From Bordetella parapertussis (GTDB taxonomy: Bacteria; Pseudomonadota; Gammaproteobacteria; Burkholderiales; Burkholderiaceae_B): a stretch of DNA of 50,830 nucleotides. A program made the position numbers and the translations under genes. Below the pieces are notes generated by a model that was not told the origin of the DNA, ran no database searches, and worked only from the letters and a program-made list of their open reading frames with translations. Of this stretch, positions 1 to 8,736 are shown in pieces; the stretch's first letter is position 1, and each line of letters begins with the position of its first letter. The stretch covers positions 1-50,830 of the forward strand of contig CAMAYM010000004.1 in NCBI GenBank assembly GCA_945862495.1. Reading direction: 5' to 3'.

Positions 1-393
1 CTGCTTGGCAAAAGCCCGGTCGCTATTTTTGGAAATGCTGCCTTGGTCTCTCGGCTAACAGGCACCTTTCCTGAATGTCTCAATGGCAAGCCCATGCTGC
101 TTCCCACACATGGCAGCGTCTTACGCGCGCAAATTGACGACTGGTTGAACCAACATCGCATCCAAGTCAATGTGATCGCGGAGTTTGATGACGGTGCGCT
201 GATGAAAACGGTTGGCATGCATGGCGAGGGATTTTTTCCTTCACCGTTTATTGACTCAGCAGACATCACCGCACAATTTCAAGTGGTACAACTCGGTTTA
301 GTCGAAGATGTGTATGAAAACTACTACGCTTTAGTCGATCGCCCAAAGCTCAACAACCCTGCGGTCCAGGCGCTACTCGCGGCAAAGGCTTGA
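1..393 (+). CDS. LysR-family regulator, NhaR-like, C-terminal part only
   Basis: The reading frame is open from base 1, so the 5' part of the gene, including the helix-turn-helix, lies outside the window. The visible 130 residues match the effector-binding C-terminus of NhaR-type LysR regulators: a FP-x-x-LNGKPMLLPT segment, then a DDGALMK stretch, a G-x-G-FFPSP stretch and a closing NNPAVQALL. In the known family, NhaR activates a Na+/H+ antiporter gene in response to sodium. Which gene this copy controls cannot be told here. The family assignment is fairly secure, the exact orthology less so. Confidence 0.75.
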   Translation: MLGKSPVAIFGNAALVSRLTGTFPECLNGKPMLLPTHGSVLRAQIDDWLNQHRIQVNVIAEFDDGALMKTVGMHGEGFFPSPFIDSADITAQFQVVQLGLVEDVYENYYALVDRPKLNNPAVQALLAAKA

Positions 394-430
394 TTTGCCC
401 TGTTAATGCTTAGCTTGGTGTAGGGGCGAA

Positions 431-1063
431 CTAAGTCCGCCACGAAGGAATTTTCCAATCGAAGGTCATTGCGAGCACGCGTAAGACCGTTGCCGTCGCA
501 GCACCAAGGAATAGCCCCGTCCACTGCGGCAGCCCTAAGTAATATGCCAACACAAGTATCCAGCCACCGGCAAATGCGCACAATGCATAGGGCCGGTGGT
601 CGCTAAAGACGCGCGGAATTTCATTACACACCACGTCCCGCAATACACCGCCAAACACCGCAGTAATCATTCCCATCATGACCGCCACCAAGGCCGGCAT
701 ATCCATCCCAAGCGCGATTTGAGTACCGCTTGCACAAAAGAGCCCCATGCCGAAGGCATCCGGCCATTGCATCGCCCGCTCGGTGGGCTCGAAATGCTTT
801 CCACGCATAAATAAAATCGCAGCACTTGCCATCAAAACGACAAGCCAGAGCAAAGCGTGATTTTCCACCCAGAAAAATGGTCGCCGGTCTAACAACACAT
901 CTCGTAGCGTACCTCCTCCGAACGAGGTCAAGATCGCGACCGCGCACACCCCCACGATATCAAGACGGCGCCTAGCAGCCTCAATGACCCCAGAAAGGGC
1001 AAAGGCTACAACGCCAATAATTTCAATGACAAATTGCGCCGTTGTAAAGACTGAGACATCCAT
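431..1063 (-). CDS. TRIC / UPF0126 (YicG-like) membrane channel protein
   Basis: This is a 210-residue polytopic inner-membrane protein. It carries the two internal repeats of the bacterial TRIC family, each ending in a glycine-rich hinge followed by Arg-Asp: GGGTLRD at residues 49-55 and GGVLRD at 138-143. Bacterial TRIC homologues are trimeric monovalent-cation channels in the structures known. The physiological role in this organism is unknown. The start at 1063 is supported by an AGGAG about 8 bases upstream. It converges with the NhaR-like gene and is divergent from the barrel protein gene that follows. Confidence 0.88.
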   Translation of the reverse strand: MDVSVFTTAQFVIEIIGVVAFALSGVIEAARRRLDIVGVCAVAILTSFGGGTLRDVLLDRRPFFWVENHALLWLVVLMASAAILFMRGKHFEPTERAMQWPDAFGMGLFCASGTQIALGMDMPALVAVMMGMITAVFGGVLRDVVCNEIPRVFSDHRPYALCAFAGGWILVLAYYLGLPQWTGLFLGAATATVLRVLAMTFDWKIPSWRT

Positions 1064-1204
1064 GTTTACTTACTCCTAAAGGCGTCAATGGCAACGGTTA
1101 AGTTGAGATTATGCGGGGGAACAGGTACTCTAAACTCGCCAAATCGACTACGCTTAATGACATTTTTGGTACATAGGTAGCGTCCTCGTAGAACAAACCG
1201 CACA

Positions 1205-2104
1205 ATGCACAACCAGCTTTTATATCTAACCGCTTATAAAAAATCCGTCGTCATCTTTCTGTTGGCTGCATTGCTGTTTGTATCCCGCTCAGCTTATGCG
1301 CTGGATCTCAATCCCTTTGACGTAGTGGCACCTCAACCAAACAAAAACTTCTTTTCAACAGCAATTATTCACTCCGAGCTTGAGGGAACGTACCGAGACG
1401 GTAAAAAGTCACAAAACACCCCCACATTATCCAGCAATCAAATCCAACTCAGACTGGGGCGCTCCTACAGCATCGGAGGCTACACAGGCCTGTCCTTTAT
1501 ACAGCTCCCCGTTGGCATGCTTCGGCCGGGCGGCACGATATCTAACTCACCAACCGATTACGGCATCGGTGACTTGACGCTCGCGACGGCACTCTGGCCT
1601 TATGCGAACAGGCAGACGCGGACATATCTAGGTGTTGCTGGCTACCTCGTTCTGCCCACGGGCAGCTACTCCAACCAACAGCCATACAACCTCGGCGCCA
1701 AACGCGTCTCTGGTGACCTTCAAATCGCCTATCAAACAGCACTCACCAAAAATCTTGATGGCATGCTTGGTTTTGATGCGATGTGGTTCGGCCCAAACAA
1801 CCACGTAGGTCGTAACAACGCGCAACTTACGCAAAAGCCACTCTACACCAGCCAGATCGGACCCATTTATCACATCAATCCAAGCATCTCTATCGCCGCA
1901 ACGTATCTGTATGTATGGGGAGCTGAAACAGCAATAAATGGCATCAACAATAACAATGCGTTACAAACACATCGCTATTTACTGAGCGCAGTTGCCACCA
2001 CAAGCAAGGGGCGCTTTATGCTGCAATACGGCACAAACATTGACACCCAATTTGGATTTTCCGAAACGCGTCGTATCATTTTGCGTTACGCGCTCGCGTT
2101 TTAA
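1205..2104 (+). CDS. MetA-like outer-membrane barrel protein, putative transporter
   Basis: The 299-residue product has an N-terminal hydrophobic segment (about residues 14-33) ending in Ser-Ala-Tyr-Ala, a plausible signal-peptidase site. The rest is rich in alternating aromatic and polar beta-strand patterns and ends in a phenylalanine, as outer-membrane barrels do. A GIGDLTLATALWPY block followed by LVLPTGSY is the hallmark of the phenol-degradation MetA-like family, often labelled 'transporter'. That family is thought to let hydrophobic substrates across the outer membrane. The substrate is unknown. The last 29 bases overlap the tail of the convergent LysR gene. Confidence 0.78.
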   Translation: MHNQLLYLTAYKKSVVIFLLAALLFVSRSAYALDLNPFDVVAPQPNKNFFSTAIIHSELEGTYRDGKKSQNTPTLSSNQIQLRLGRSYSIGGYTGLSFIQLPVGMLRPGGTISNSPTDYGIGDLTLATALWPYANRQTRTYLGVAGYLVLPTGSYSNQQPYNLGAKRVSGDLQIAYQTALTKNLDGMLGFDAMWFGPNNHVGRNNAQLTQKPLYTSQIGPIYHINPSISIAATYLYVWGAETAINGINNNNALQTHRYLLSAVATTSKGRFMLQYGTNIDTQFGFSETRRIILRYALAF

Positions 2105-3065
2105 AATCACCTAAAAAATCGTCTGAATTTGCTCCAATAAACGTTGCATCAGTCCATATTTTTTTTAGACAAAGCTCTTTCATCACACGCCTTGCGACGA
2201 CACTCACTGCCTGCGCCGCGGTAGACAATGGAATATGTCGGGCATGACAAAGCGCGACAGTCCGCGACAATGCAGGCGAACGAATCGGCAAACTCCTCAG
2301 CAAACATCCTTCAATCTCAGCCTTGAGAGGCATAACTGGCAAAATAGTTTGCCCCAAACCCGCCAGCAATGAGTTGCGCAAAATACTGATTGAACTGATA
2401 TCCGCCACTACATTGGGGGGGGACAGGCCGGCCTCTGACGCAGCATCCTCAATAATCGGCCGAACACCATGAGGCTGTGCAGGCAGAATCAACGGTTGAC
2501 TAAGCGCCTCACGAAAACTGACTGAGGTTCTGATACGACCAGGTGCGCCAGAGGGTTGATCAATAAGTGACATTCGTTCCGACACTAAGGCTTCAAACAA
2601 AAACTCATCCAAGTGACCGTCATCAAACAAAACAGATAAATGCAATGCGCCCGCCTGAAGCTGTTGACTCAAGTTACCTGTCAGCTCCTCGGTCAACTCA
2701 AGCTTCACTAGGGGCAGCTCCAGCCGTACTGCGGCGATAATCGGCAAGGCCAAGGCATGCGAGACGCTATGAGGCAAGCCAAAGATGACGCGTCCCGAAG
2801 GCGCGCTGAGCATGCTTGAAACACTCGCCTGCGCATCGGCGACTTGTCGCAAGATCGACAGCGCATGCACGTGAAAAAGTGCGCCCGCCTCAGTCAAGGT
2901 CGCACCGCGACGGGAGCGCAGAAACAGCGCGGCGCCGAGCTCTTCTTCAAGCTGAGCAAGCTGATGACTGAGCGCAGATTGAGCAATATGCACTTTTGCG
3001 GCGGCTTTGGAAAATGTGCCGTGTTCTGCAATCGCCACAAAATAGCGAAGTTGTCTAAGCTCCAT
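2076..3065 (-). CDS. LysR-family transcriptional regulator
   Basis: The 329-residue protein has a classical N-terminal LysR winged helix-turn-helix (MELRQLRYFVAIAEHGTFSKAA, continuing through SALSHQLAQLEEELG to about residue 60). A periplasmic-binding-like effector domain follows (about 90-300). It most resembles the Nac/Cbl/TcuR-like branch, but the ligand cannot be deduced. The start ATG at 3065 matches the conserved family start. A C-terminal extension of some 30 residues runs into the 3' end of the barrel gene. It is divergent from the MATE exporter gene, which makes that gene a candidate target. Confidence 0.88.
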   Translation of the reverse strand: MELRQLRYFVAIAEHGTFSKAAAKVHIAQSALSHQLAQLEEELGAALFLRSRRGATLTEAGALFHVHALSILRQVADAQASVSSMLSAPSGRVIFGLPHSVSHALALPIIAAVRLELPLVKLELTEELTGNLSQQLQAGALHLSVLFDDGHLDEFLFEALVSERMSLIDQPSGAPGRIRTSVSFREALSQPLILPAQPHGVRPIIEDAASEAGLSPPNVVADISSISILRNSLLAGLGQTILPVMPLKAEIEGCLLRSLPIRSPALSRTVALCHARHIPLSTAAQAVSVVARRVMKELCLKKIWTDATFIGANSDDFLGDFKTRARNAK

Positions 3066-3095
3066 TGCCTTAATCCATCTGTATAAAAGATAGAT

Positions 3096-3129
3096 ATAGC
3101 TTAAATCAATATTATGCAGATAGCTTAAA
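3096..3129. repeat. Direct repeat ATAGCTTAAA x2 upstream of the LysR gene
   Basis: Two identical 10-base copies start at 3096 and 3120, 24 bases apart start to start. They lie 31-64 bases upstream of the LysR start codon in an AT-rich stretch. The spacing is close to two helical turns, which would suit a regulator binding site or an autoregulatory element. Function is inferred from position only. Confidence 0.4.
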
Positions 3130-3250
3130 AATCGTTCTAATAGACTTTCAGGTTGTTCACGTGCAGCTGTTAACTACCCTTAACAGGCAACATTCGAGAT
3201 TTAGAGTGCGCGCGCGTCAAAACCGATTCTTCTTACCAGAAGATGGACAA

Positions 3251-3290
3251 AAGGTGGTCAATCGATCGGTTGACCACCTTTATTTTATGA
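3251..3290. terminator. Perfect hairpin between the LysR and MATE genes
   Basis: An 11-base-pair stem (3251-3261 with 3270-3280, AAGGTGGTCAA/TTGACCACCTT) encloses an 8-base loop TCGATCGG and is followed by TATTTTAT. It has the shape of an intrinsic terminator, yet no gene on either strand clearly ends into it. It may block read-through into the MATE gene or act as a palindromic operator. The remainder of 3066-3393 holds the two divergent promoter regions and no gene. Confidence 0.45.
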
Positions 3291-3330
3291 CGCACCGTTT
3301 GCGTGTCGGGTCATCAACATCGCATTTCCT

Positions 3331-3359
3331 TTGTTTATGCGTGACATAGTCATTACACT
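3331..3359 (+). promoter_or_regulatory. Possible sigma-70 promoter of the MATE gene
   Basis: TTGTTT at 3331-3336 and TACACT at 3354-3359 are separated by 17 bases, a good match to -35/-10 spacing. Transcription would begin near 3366. This is too late for translation starts at 3331 or 3337 and favours the ATG at 3394. The call rests on consensus matching alone. Confidence 0.3.
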
Positions 3360-3393
3360 GGCGACACTATTCAAAAGTGATTCAATCTCCCGT

Positions 3394-4767
3394 ATGGTCA
3401 CCCCAACGCACGCGTCGCCCAAGCCAGCAAATGCCAAACTTGAGGCGATGTTAAAAGGCCCCATCTTTATCACGCTGCTGAGCCTCGCCTGGCCCAACCT
3501 CGTCATGATGATCGCACAGTCCAGTACCGGCTTTATCGAGGCGTGGTTTTTATCCAAGCTCGGTCTTGATGCACTCGCAGGCGCTGCACTCGTCCTGCCA
3601 ATTTTGATGTTGATGCAAAGCATGTCCCAAGGCGCGATGGGCGGCGGCATCTCATCGGCCGTCGCACGCGCGCTGGGTGCTGGCCAACCTGCTCAAGCAA
3701 ACAGTCTCGCCCTCCATGCGCTTGTGCTCAACACAGTACTGGGTATTCTCTGCGCTACGCTCCTGATCGTCTTTAGCACACCCTTATTTGAACTGATGGG
3801 TGCCAAAGATGCATCTCTTGTTGCGGCACTTGCTTACGCGAACATCGCATTCCCTGGCTTAGTGCTCATGTGGATCATGAATGCGCTCGCGAGTGTGATT
3901 CGGGGCTCTGGCAATATGTTCACACCCGGTATCGTCATCTCAGGCGGTGCAGTATTGCTTATTCCCATTTCTCCCTTACTCATTTTTGGTTGGGGTCCGT
4001 TTCCCGCACTCGGTATTGCCGGCGCCGGTTGGGCCTTGGTGTTGTATTACGCGAGTGGCACCGCAGTGTTGCTTTGGTATGTTTTATCAGGCCGTAACCT
4101 TGCACGCCTTGAAAAAGGGTCACTCAGTTGGTCACCAATGCGTAACATTCTGGCCGTGGGCGGTCTTGCGACCCTCAACCCTCTTTTGACAAATGGCTTG
4201 ATCGCATCTACTACAGCCGTAGTCGGCGCGTATCTAGGCACCGCTGCATTGGCCGGCTATGGCACTGCAGCTAGGCTTGAGTATTTGATCTTTCCAGTGG
4301 CTTTCGGTATCGGCGCGCCTCTGGTCGCCATGGTCGCCTCCAACCTAGGTGCCAATCAGCCTGAGCGCGCATTGCGAATCGCCTTAACAGGCGGCGCCAT
4401 GTCGTTTGTCGTGGCTGAGATCATTGGTCTTGCAGCGGCGATCTGGCCATATCATTGGATGCAGTTGTTTGGTGACGACCCGCACATGATTGAAGCAGGC
4501 GTGTCATACCTGAGGGTCGTGGGGCCCTTTTTCGGTTTCTTTGGCATGGGCTTTACGCTTTATTTTGCAGCGCAAGGTGCCAGAAAACTTGCCTGGCCTC
4601 TTGCCTCGGGCGTTTTACGTTTAGTCATCGCAGTGCTAGGGGGCTGGGCGATTTTACACACCACCGGATCGCTGAGTTGGTTCTTTGCTGCATCAGCGCT
4701 GGCCATGACGTTGTATGGCGGAGTGATCTTGGTGACGACCACTTCCCGCATATGGTTTAGACGTTAA
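3394..4767 (+). CDS. MATE-family multidrug/cation efflux transporter
   Basis: The 457-residue inner-membrane protein has about twelve hydrophobic segments in two six-helix halves. The opening helix reads FITLLSLAWPNLVMM, where the Pro-Asn is typical of MATE exporters, and GxG- and AQGAR-type loops follow. Family members export cationic drugs or metabolites using Na+ or H+ gradients. The frame is open upstream to TTG 3331 and ATG 3337. I prefer ATG 3394 because the only promoter-like sequence overlaps the upstream starts and the family usually begins shortly before this helix. It is divergent from a LysR regulator that may control it. Confidence 0.88.
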   Translation: MVTPTHASPKPANAKLEAMLKGPIFITLLSLAWPNLVMMIAQSSTGFIEAWFLSKLGLDALAGAALVLPILMLMQSMSQGAMGGGISSAVARALGAGQPAQANSLALHALVLNTVLGILCATLLIVFSTPLFELMGAKDASLVAALAYANIAFPGLVLMWIMNALASVIRGSGNMFTPGIVISGGAVLLIPISPLLIFGWGPFPALGIAGAGWALVLYYASGTAVLLWYVLSGRNLARLEKGSLSWSPMRNILAVGGLATLNPLLTNGLIASTTAVVGAYLGTAALAGYGTAARLEYLIFPVAFGIGAPLVAMVASNLGANQPERALRIALTGGAMSFVVAEIIGLAAAIWPYHWMQLFGDDPHMIEAGVSYLRVVGPFFGFFGMGFTLYFAAQGARKLAWPLASGVLRLVIAVLGGWAILHTTGSLSWFFAASALAMTLYGGVILVTTTSRIWFRR

Positions 4768-4781
4768 TAGTTGCTGATTTG

Positions 4782-6197
4782 TTATGCATGCAAATGATGT
4801 TTATTAGGGGACACATAAGAGCCCAAGATCATGCCAAACAAACTCGCGAATAAACCAAATAGCTGAGGCGGTATAGGAATGTCCAAATCAGTGATCTCCA
4901 AAACAATCCATGTCGCCAAGCCAAGGAAAATCGCACAGGCTGCGCCAAGATTACTGGCCCGTTTCCAAAACAGTCCTGCCACTAACGGCACAAAGGCTCC
5001 CGCAAGCGTGATGCGATAGGCATTTTCCACCATCGTGTGAATCGTCGCTTCCGTCGCGACAGCATAGAGCGTCACCATCGCGCTAAATACAAGTACGGTA
5101 ATGCGCGTGGACCACAGTAACTGCCTGTCAGTCATGTGCGGCGCAAAGCCCTTCAAAATATTTTCTGTAAAGGTAATAGATGGCGCAAGCAACGTTCCCG
5201 AAGCTGTGCTCATGATCACAGAAATCAACGCACCGAAAAAAATCACCTGCATGTAAAACGGCATGTGATTCATAATCAGCGTTGGTAAAATTAACTGCGA
5301 ATCCGTATCGATTAGTCGAGCGACCATTTGGGGATCAATAATATTGGCGGTATAGGCGAGAAGCAGTGGCACCGCTGCAAAAAAGAAATACGAAACGCCA
5401 CCCAAGGTTGTCGCCCACACCGCAATCGTTTCGTTACGCGATGAATTCACACGTTGGAACACATCCTGCTGTGGGATAGAGCCTAATGCCATAGTGACCA
5501 AGGCAGCCGTCCAACCCAGAATATCCCAAATTTCCAGTGTGGGCAAAAACTCGAACTTCCCCTCTGCAGAGGCCTTGGCGAGGACACTTGATATACCACC
5601 CGCCTGCTCCGCAGCAAAGTGTGTGACGAGCAACAGTCCAAAAATGATCACAATCATTTGTACAAAGGTCGTCAACGCTACGGACCACATGCCACCATAA
5701 ATTGTGTAGAGCACCACCACGCCTGCACCGATCAGCATCCCCTGCGTCATGGAGATCACATCAAGCGAGAGCACGTTAAATACCAATCCTAGCGCGGTAA
5801 TTTGTGCAGACACCCAACCAAGATAGGACACCACAATACAGATTGATAACAACAACTCTGTTTGGCGGTTGTAGCGAATCCTAAAATAATCTCCAAGCGT
5901 TAAAAGATTCATCCGATACAGCGGACGGGCAAAAATCAGGCCAAACAGCACTAGACAAAGTGAAGCACCAAGTGGATCTGAAATAAGGCCTCTAAAACCT
6001 TCCTTCAAAAAAGTGGCAGAAATTCCCAATACAGTTTCAGCACCAAACCACGTCGCAAAAACCATTGCCAAGACAATCGCCATGGGCAGATTACGGCCGG
6101 CCGTCACATAGTCTCGTGCATTATGTACTTTAGAGGCGCCATACAGTCCAATGGCCACTGAAACAACCAGATAAGCAATTACGAGCCAGAGCAACAT
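4782..6197 (-). CDS. Sodium:solute symporter (SSS family)
   Basis: This is a 471-residue membrane protein with about thirteen transmembrane stretches. Family features include the N-terminal GLYGASKV-x-N-ARDYVTAGRNLP segment, the ATWFGAETVLG helix with unwound Gly/Ala residues, and IYGGMWSVALTTFVQ. Relatives take up proline, pantothenate, acetate or other organic solutes with Na+. The substrate is not evident. A TTG at 6203 is possible, but ATG 6197 sits about 8 bases after AGGGA and is preferred. It converges tail-to-tail with the MATE gene and is divergent from cytochrome b561. Confidence 0.87.
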   Translation of the reverse strand: MLLWLVIAYLVVSVAIGLYGASKVHNARDYVTAGRNLPMAIVLAMVFATWFGAETVLGISATFLKEGFRGLISDPLGASLCLVLFGLIFARPLYRMNLLTLGDYFRIRYNRQTELLLSICIVVSYLGWVSAQITALGLVFNVLSLDVISMTQGMLIGAGVVVLYTIYGGMWSVALTTFVQMIVIIFGLLLVTHFAAEQAGGISSVLAKASAEGKFEFLPTLEIWDILGWTAALVTMALGSIPQQDVFQRVNSSRNETIAVWATTLGGVSYFFFAAVPLLLAYTANIIDPQMVARLIDTDSQLILPTLIMNHMPFYMQVIFFGALISVIMSTASGTLLAPSITFTENILKGFAPHMTDRQLLWSTRITVLVFSAMVTLYAVATEATIHTMVENAYRITLAGAFVPLVAGLFWKRASNLGAACAIFLGLATWIVLEITDLDIPIPPQLFGLFASLFGMILGSYVSPNKHHLHA

Positions 6198-6324
6198 ATC
6201 CAAAGTCCCTATTCAGCACACGGTCTTGAGGAAAATTAATCGTTCGGATTATAGACATGAGAAGTACATAATTTCGTGAAATAATCAAAAAGCATTGCGA
6301 CCCACCAAACCTTCGGAGATGTCC

Positions 6325-6876
6325 ATGCCACAAAGCTATTCGACCGCCACTCGCTTGCTGCATTGGCTCACAGCTGTTTTTATCATCGCGTTGATTGCAC
6401 TCGGCGTTTGGATGACGGAGCGTTCGGACGCTAATCTCTGGGATGCGCTCACAAACACGCTGTACGCATGGCACAAGCTCATTGGCTTTCTTGTCCTGTT
6501 GCTAACGGCAATCAGGCTTACGGTCAAGTTCCGTGCCACGCGCCCCCCCTATCCGGACAGTATTGCTCCACTCACGATTAAGCTCGCTACAGCCGCCCAT
6601 GGCACGCTTTATTTACTGTTGCTCATTGTGCCGCTTTTAGGCTGGGCCGGCGTGACGGCTTATCCGGCGTTAATTACCGTTGGCGGCTATGACCTGCCTG
6701 CGATGCCTGGCATCCCCAAAGACCAGGCATTAGCCAAGCAACTGTTTGAAATACATGGCACCCTCGCCCTTGCCTTAGCGGCACTGGCGATTGCGCACAT
6801 TGGGGCAGCGCTGCATCATTTACTGATCAAAAAGGACGGTGTGTTTCAGCGCATGTGGTGTAAGCCTCGGGGGTAA
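6325..6876 (+). CDS. Cytochrome b561
   Basis: The 183-residue four-helix membrane protein has the family start YSTATRLLHWL and histidines suited to haem b ligation: H13, H50, H144 and H158, with further His at 164-165. Bacterial b561 proteins move electrons between ubiquinone and acceptors such as superoxide. Three in-frame ATGs are close together. The one at 6325 is best because GGAG lies 6 bases upstream, whereas the ATG at 6319 would almost abut it. Confidence 0.87.
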   Translation: MPQSYSTATRLLHWLTAVFIIALIALGVWMTERSDANLWDALTNTLYAWHKLIGFLVLLLTAIRLTVKFRATRPPYPDSIAPLTIKLATAAHGTLYLLLLIVPLLGWAGVTAYPALITVGGYDLPAMPGIPKDQALAKQLFEIHGTLALALAALAIAHIGAALHHLLIKKDGVFQRMWCKPRG

Positions 6877-6964
6877 CGTACCTCACAACCTAGGGAAAGC
6901 CCTTAAAGGTGGGATTTCTTCACCTGAACAAGCGCGCAGCGCTGCAAACTTTGTTACATTGTGG

Positions 6965-7120
6965 CCTCGATGGGGAGTAGCTCGGGCTCATCAGAACAGG
7001 TCATTGTGACCTGCTCAATGAACCTTCGACAAGTCGTCATACACGAAGCCTAGCGTATTAAGCGCTTCCGGTTTGTCGGGCATCGGGTCATTCACCGGCC
7101 CGCTGAGCAAGACCATCACT
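6965..7120 (+). promoter_or_regulatory. yybP-ykoY manganese riboswitch upstream of terC
   Basis: The leader contains the highly conserved GGGGAGTAGC motif at 6972-6981 and a matching GCAAGACC element near 7107-7114. A closing helix can form between GATGG (6969-6973) and CCATC (7113-7117). A second helix can form between CGGGC (6983-6987) and GCCCG (7098-7102). A 7-bp hairpin lies between (6997-7003 with 7007-7013). These are the marks of the yybP-ykoY family, which binds Mn2+. It ends about 30 bases before a TerC-family gene, the classic partner, so Mn2+ probably raises terC expression. Confidence 0.85.
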
Positions 7121-7150
7121 CCCTTCTTAAACCAAAGGCTTCTACTCATT

Positions 7151-7852
7151 ATGGAAATGTTCTCTACTCCCTGGTGGTCTGCACTACTGGCCATCATCAT
7201 TATCGATCTCGTCCTCGCGGGCGACAACGCGATTGTGATTGCACTTGCCGCGCGCAAGCTGCCTCCTGCCCTACAGAAAAAGGCGATCATTTGGGGTACC
7301 GTCGGTGCCATCGTCGTACGTTCAGCCATGACACTTGTTGTCGTCTGGCTCCTCAAGATCCCTGGTCTCATGCTGATTGGTGGCTTGGGTCTGATCTGGA
7401 TCGCCTACAAACTTCTCGCCGACTCAGGTGAGGAAGAAGGCCATGACGACATGAAAGTCAATGGTTTCTGGGGCGCAATGAAAACAATCATCATCGCGGA
7501 TGCCCTGATGGGTATCGACAACGTGCTAGGCGTCGCAGGTGCCGCACAAGGCTCTTTCGATCTGGTCGTGCTCGGTCTGCTGATCAGTATTCCAATTGTT
7601 GTGCTTGGCAGTACCGTTGTACTGAAGATTGTTGAGCGCTTTCCGATTGTTATTAGCCTCGGCGCAGCCGTTCTGGCATTCACCGCCGGCAAAATGATCG
7701 TGAACGAGCAACTGCTGAGCGATATTTTCAAAGCCGGCACCAGCACCTCAACTATCATGTATTGGGGTGTGATCGTGGTTGCCATAGTAGGTGTTTTACT
7801 GGTTGGCCAGATGAAAGCCAAAAAAGCGAAAGCGGCCTCCCAAGCGCACTAA
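7151..7852 (+). CDS. TerC-family membrane protein, probable Mn2+ transporter
   Basis: The 233-residue protein has seven or so membrane helices. Two acidic motifs mark the TerC/Alx/YkoY family: DLVLAGDNAIVIALA at residues 19-33 and ADALMGIDNVLG in the second half. Relatives export Mn2+ or supply it to exported metalloenzymes. The start is ATG 7151. An in-frame upstream extension to 7073 would translate through the riboswitch and is rejected. The upstream Mn2+ riboswitch strongly supports a role in manganese homeostasis. A strong terminator follows. Confidence 0.9.
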   Translation: MEMFSTPWWSALLAIIIIDLVLAGDNAIVIALAARKLPPALQKKAIIWGTVGAIVVRSAMTLVVVWLLKIPGLMLIGGLGLIWIAYKLLADSGEEEGHDDMKVNGFWGAMKTIIIADALMGIDNVLGVAGAAQGSFDLVVLGLLISIPIVVLGSTVVLKIVERFPIVISLGAAVLAFTAGKMIVNEQLLSDIFKAGTSTSTIMYWGVIVVAIVGVLLVGQMKAKKAKAASQAH

Positions 7853-7882
7853 TAGCACTGCGCTTTACGCCGGCTTGCAGGT

Positions 7883-7910
7883 AAAAATGGCCCCGCTGGG
7901 GCCATTTTTT
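7883..7910 (+). terminator. Intrinsic terminator after terC
   Basis: A GC-rich stem TGGCCCC/GGGGCCA with a 3-base loop is flanked by an A-run before and a T-run (TTTTTT) after, 30 bases downstream of the terC stop. Because of the flanking A and T runs it could act on both strands. Confidence 0.9.
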
Positions 7911-7986
7911 CATCCCTGTCTTTCGACCACTCGATCGACTGTTCTGCTTTACACTCATTCGTAACTCCACTTTAAGAGCAGTAACG

Positions 7987-8733
7987 ATGCAGATCAACTT
8001 AAAAGGTAAGCGCGCCCTGATCGCCGGTGGCAGTCGCGGCATCGGCTTGGGAATTGCCCAGTGTTTCGCCCATGCGGGCGCCGACGTGTCAATTTGTGCC
8101 CGCACACCGAGTTCGTTGGTCGACGCGGAAAAAATCCTTGCACAACATGGTGGTCAAGTTCTCACCACCGCTTGCGATCTGGGCAATGCCGAGGCGATTC
8201 ACTCTTGGGTGAACCGCTCGGCTACTGAGTTAGGCGGCGTCGACATTTTGGTCAACAACGCCTCCGCGTTTGGTCGTCAAGACAACGAGGAAGACTGGGC
8301 GGCGAGTGTACAAATTGATTTGATGGCAGCGGTCCGTGCCAGCGCTGCTGCAATGCCCTTTCTTGAAAAACAAGGTGGCAACATCATTCACATTTCCTCG
8401 ATTTCTGGCCTCAAAGCGACCGTTCGCTCAGTGCCTTATGGTGCGATCAAAGCCGCTATGATGGAATACACGCAAACACAAGCCTTGTCCTACGCCAAGA
8501 AAAACATCCGAGTAAACTGTATTGCACCAGGTTCCGTGTTTTTCGAAGGCGGAAACTGGGACAAGGTCAAACGCGACAACCCGAAACTATACGAAGCGAC
8601 GCTGGCCAAGATCCCCTTTGGCCGCTACGGCAAACCCGAAGAAATCGGTCAAGTCGTCGCATTCCTTGTCAGTGATCTTGGTTCTTGGGTCACCGGCCAG
8701 ACCATCGTTGTCGACGGCGGACAAACACTCTAG
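7987..8733 (+). CDS. SDR-family NAD(P)-dependent oxidoreductase
   Basis: The 248-residue protein is a classical short-chain dehydrogenase. It has cofactor motif GGSRGIG (14-20), NNAS (90-93, in place of the usual NNAG), catalytic Ser138, Tyr151 and Lys155 in YGAIK, and a C-terminal VTGQTIVVDGGQTL. Relatives reduce or oxidise hydroxyl/keto groups, for example 3-oxoacyl-ACP reductases. The substrate is not predictable. It has its own promoter region after the terC terminator and is followed within 4 bases by a lipoprotein gene, probably co-transcribed. Confidence 0.88.
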   Translation: MQINLKGKRALIAGGSRGIGLGIAQCFAHAGADVSICARTPSSLVDAEKILAQHGGQVLTTACDLGNAEAIHSWVNRSATELGGVDILVNNASAFGRQDNEEDWAASVQIDLMAAVRASAAAMPFLEKQGGNIIHISSISGLKATVRSVPYGAIKAAMMEYTQTQALSYAKKNIRVNCIAPGSVFFEGGNWDKVKRDNPKLYEATLAKIPFGRYGKPEEIGQVVAFLVSDLGSWVTGQTIVVDGGQTL

Positions 8734-8736
8734 CCA

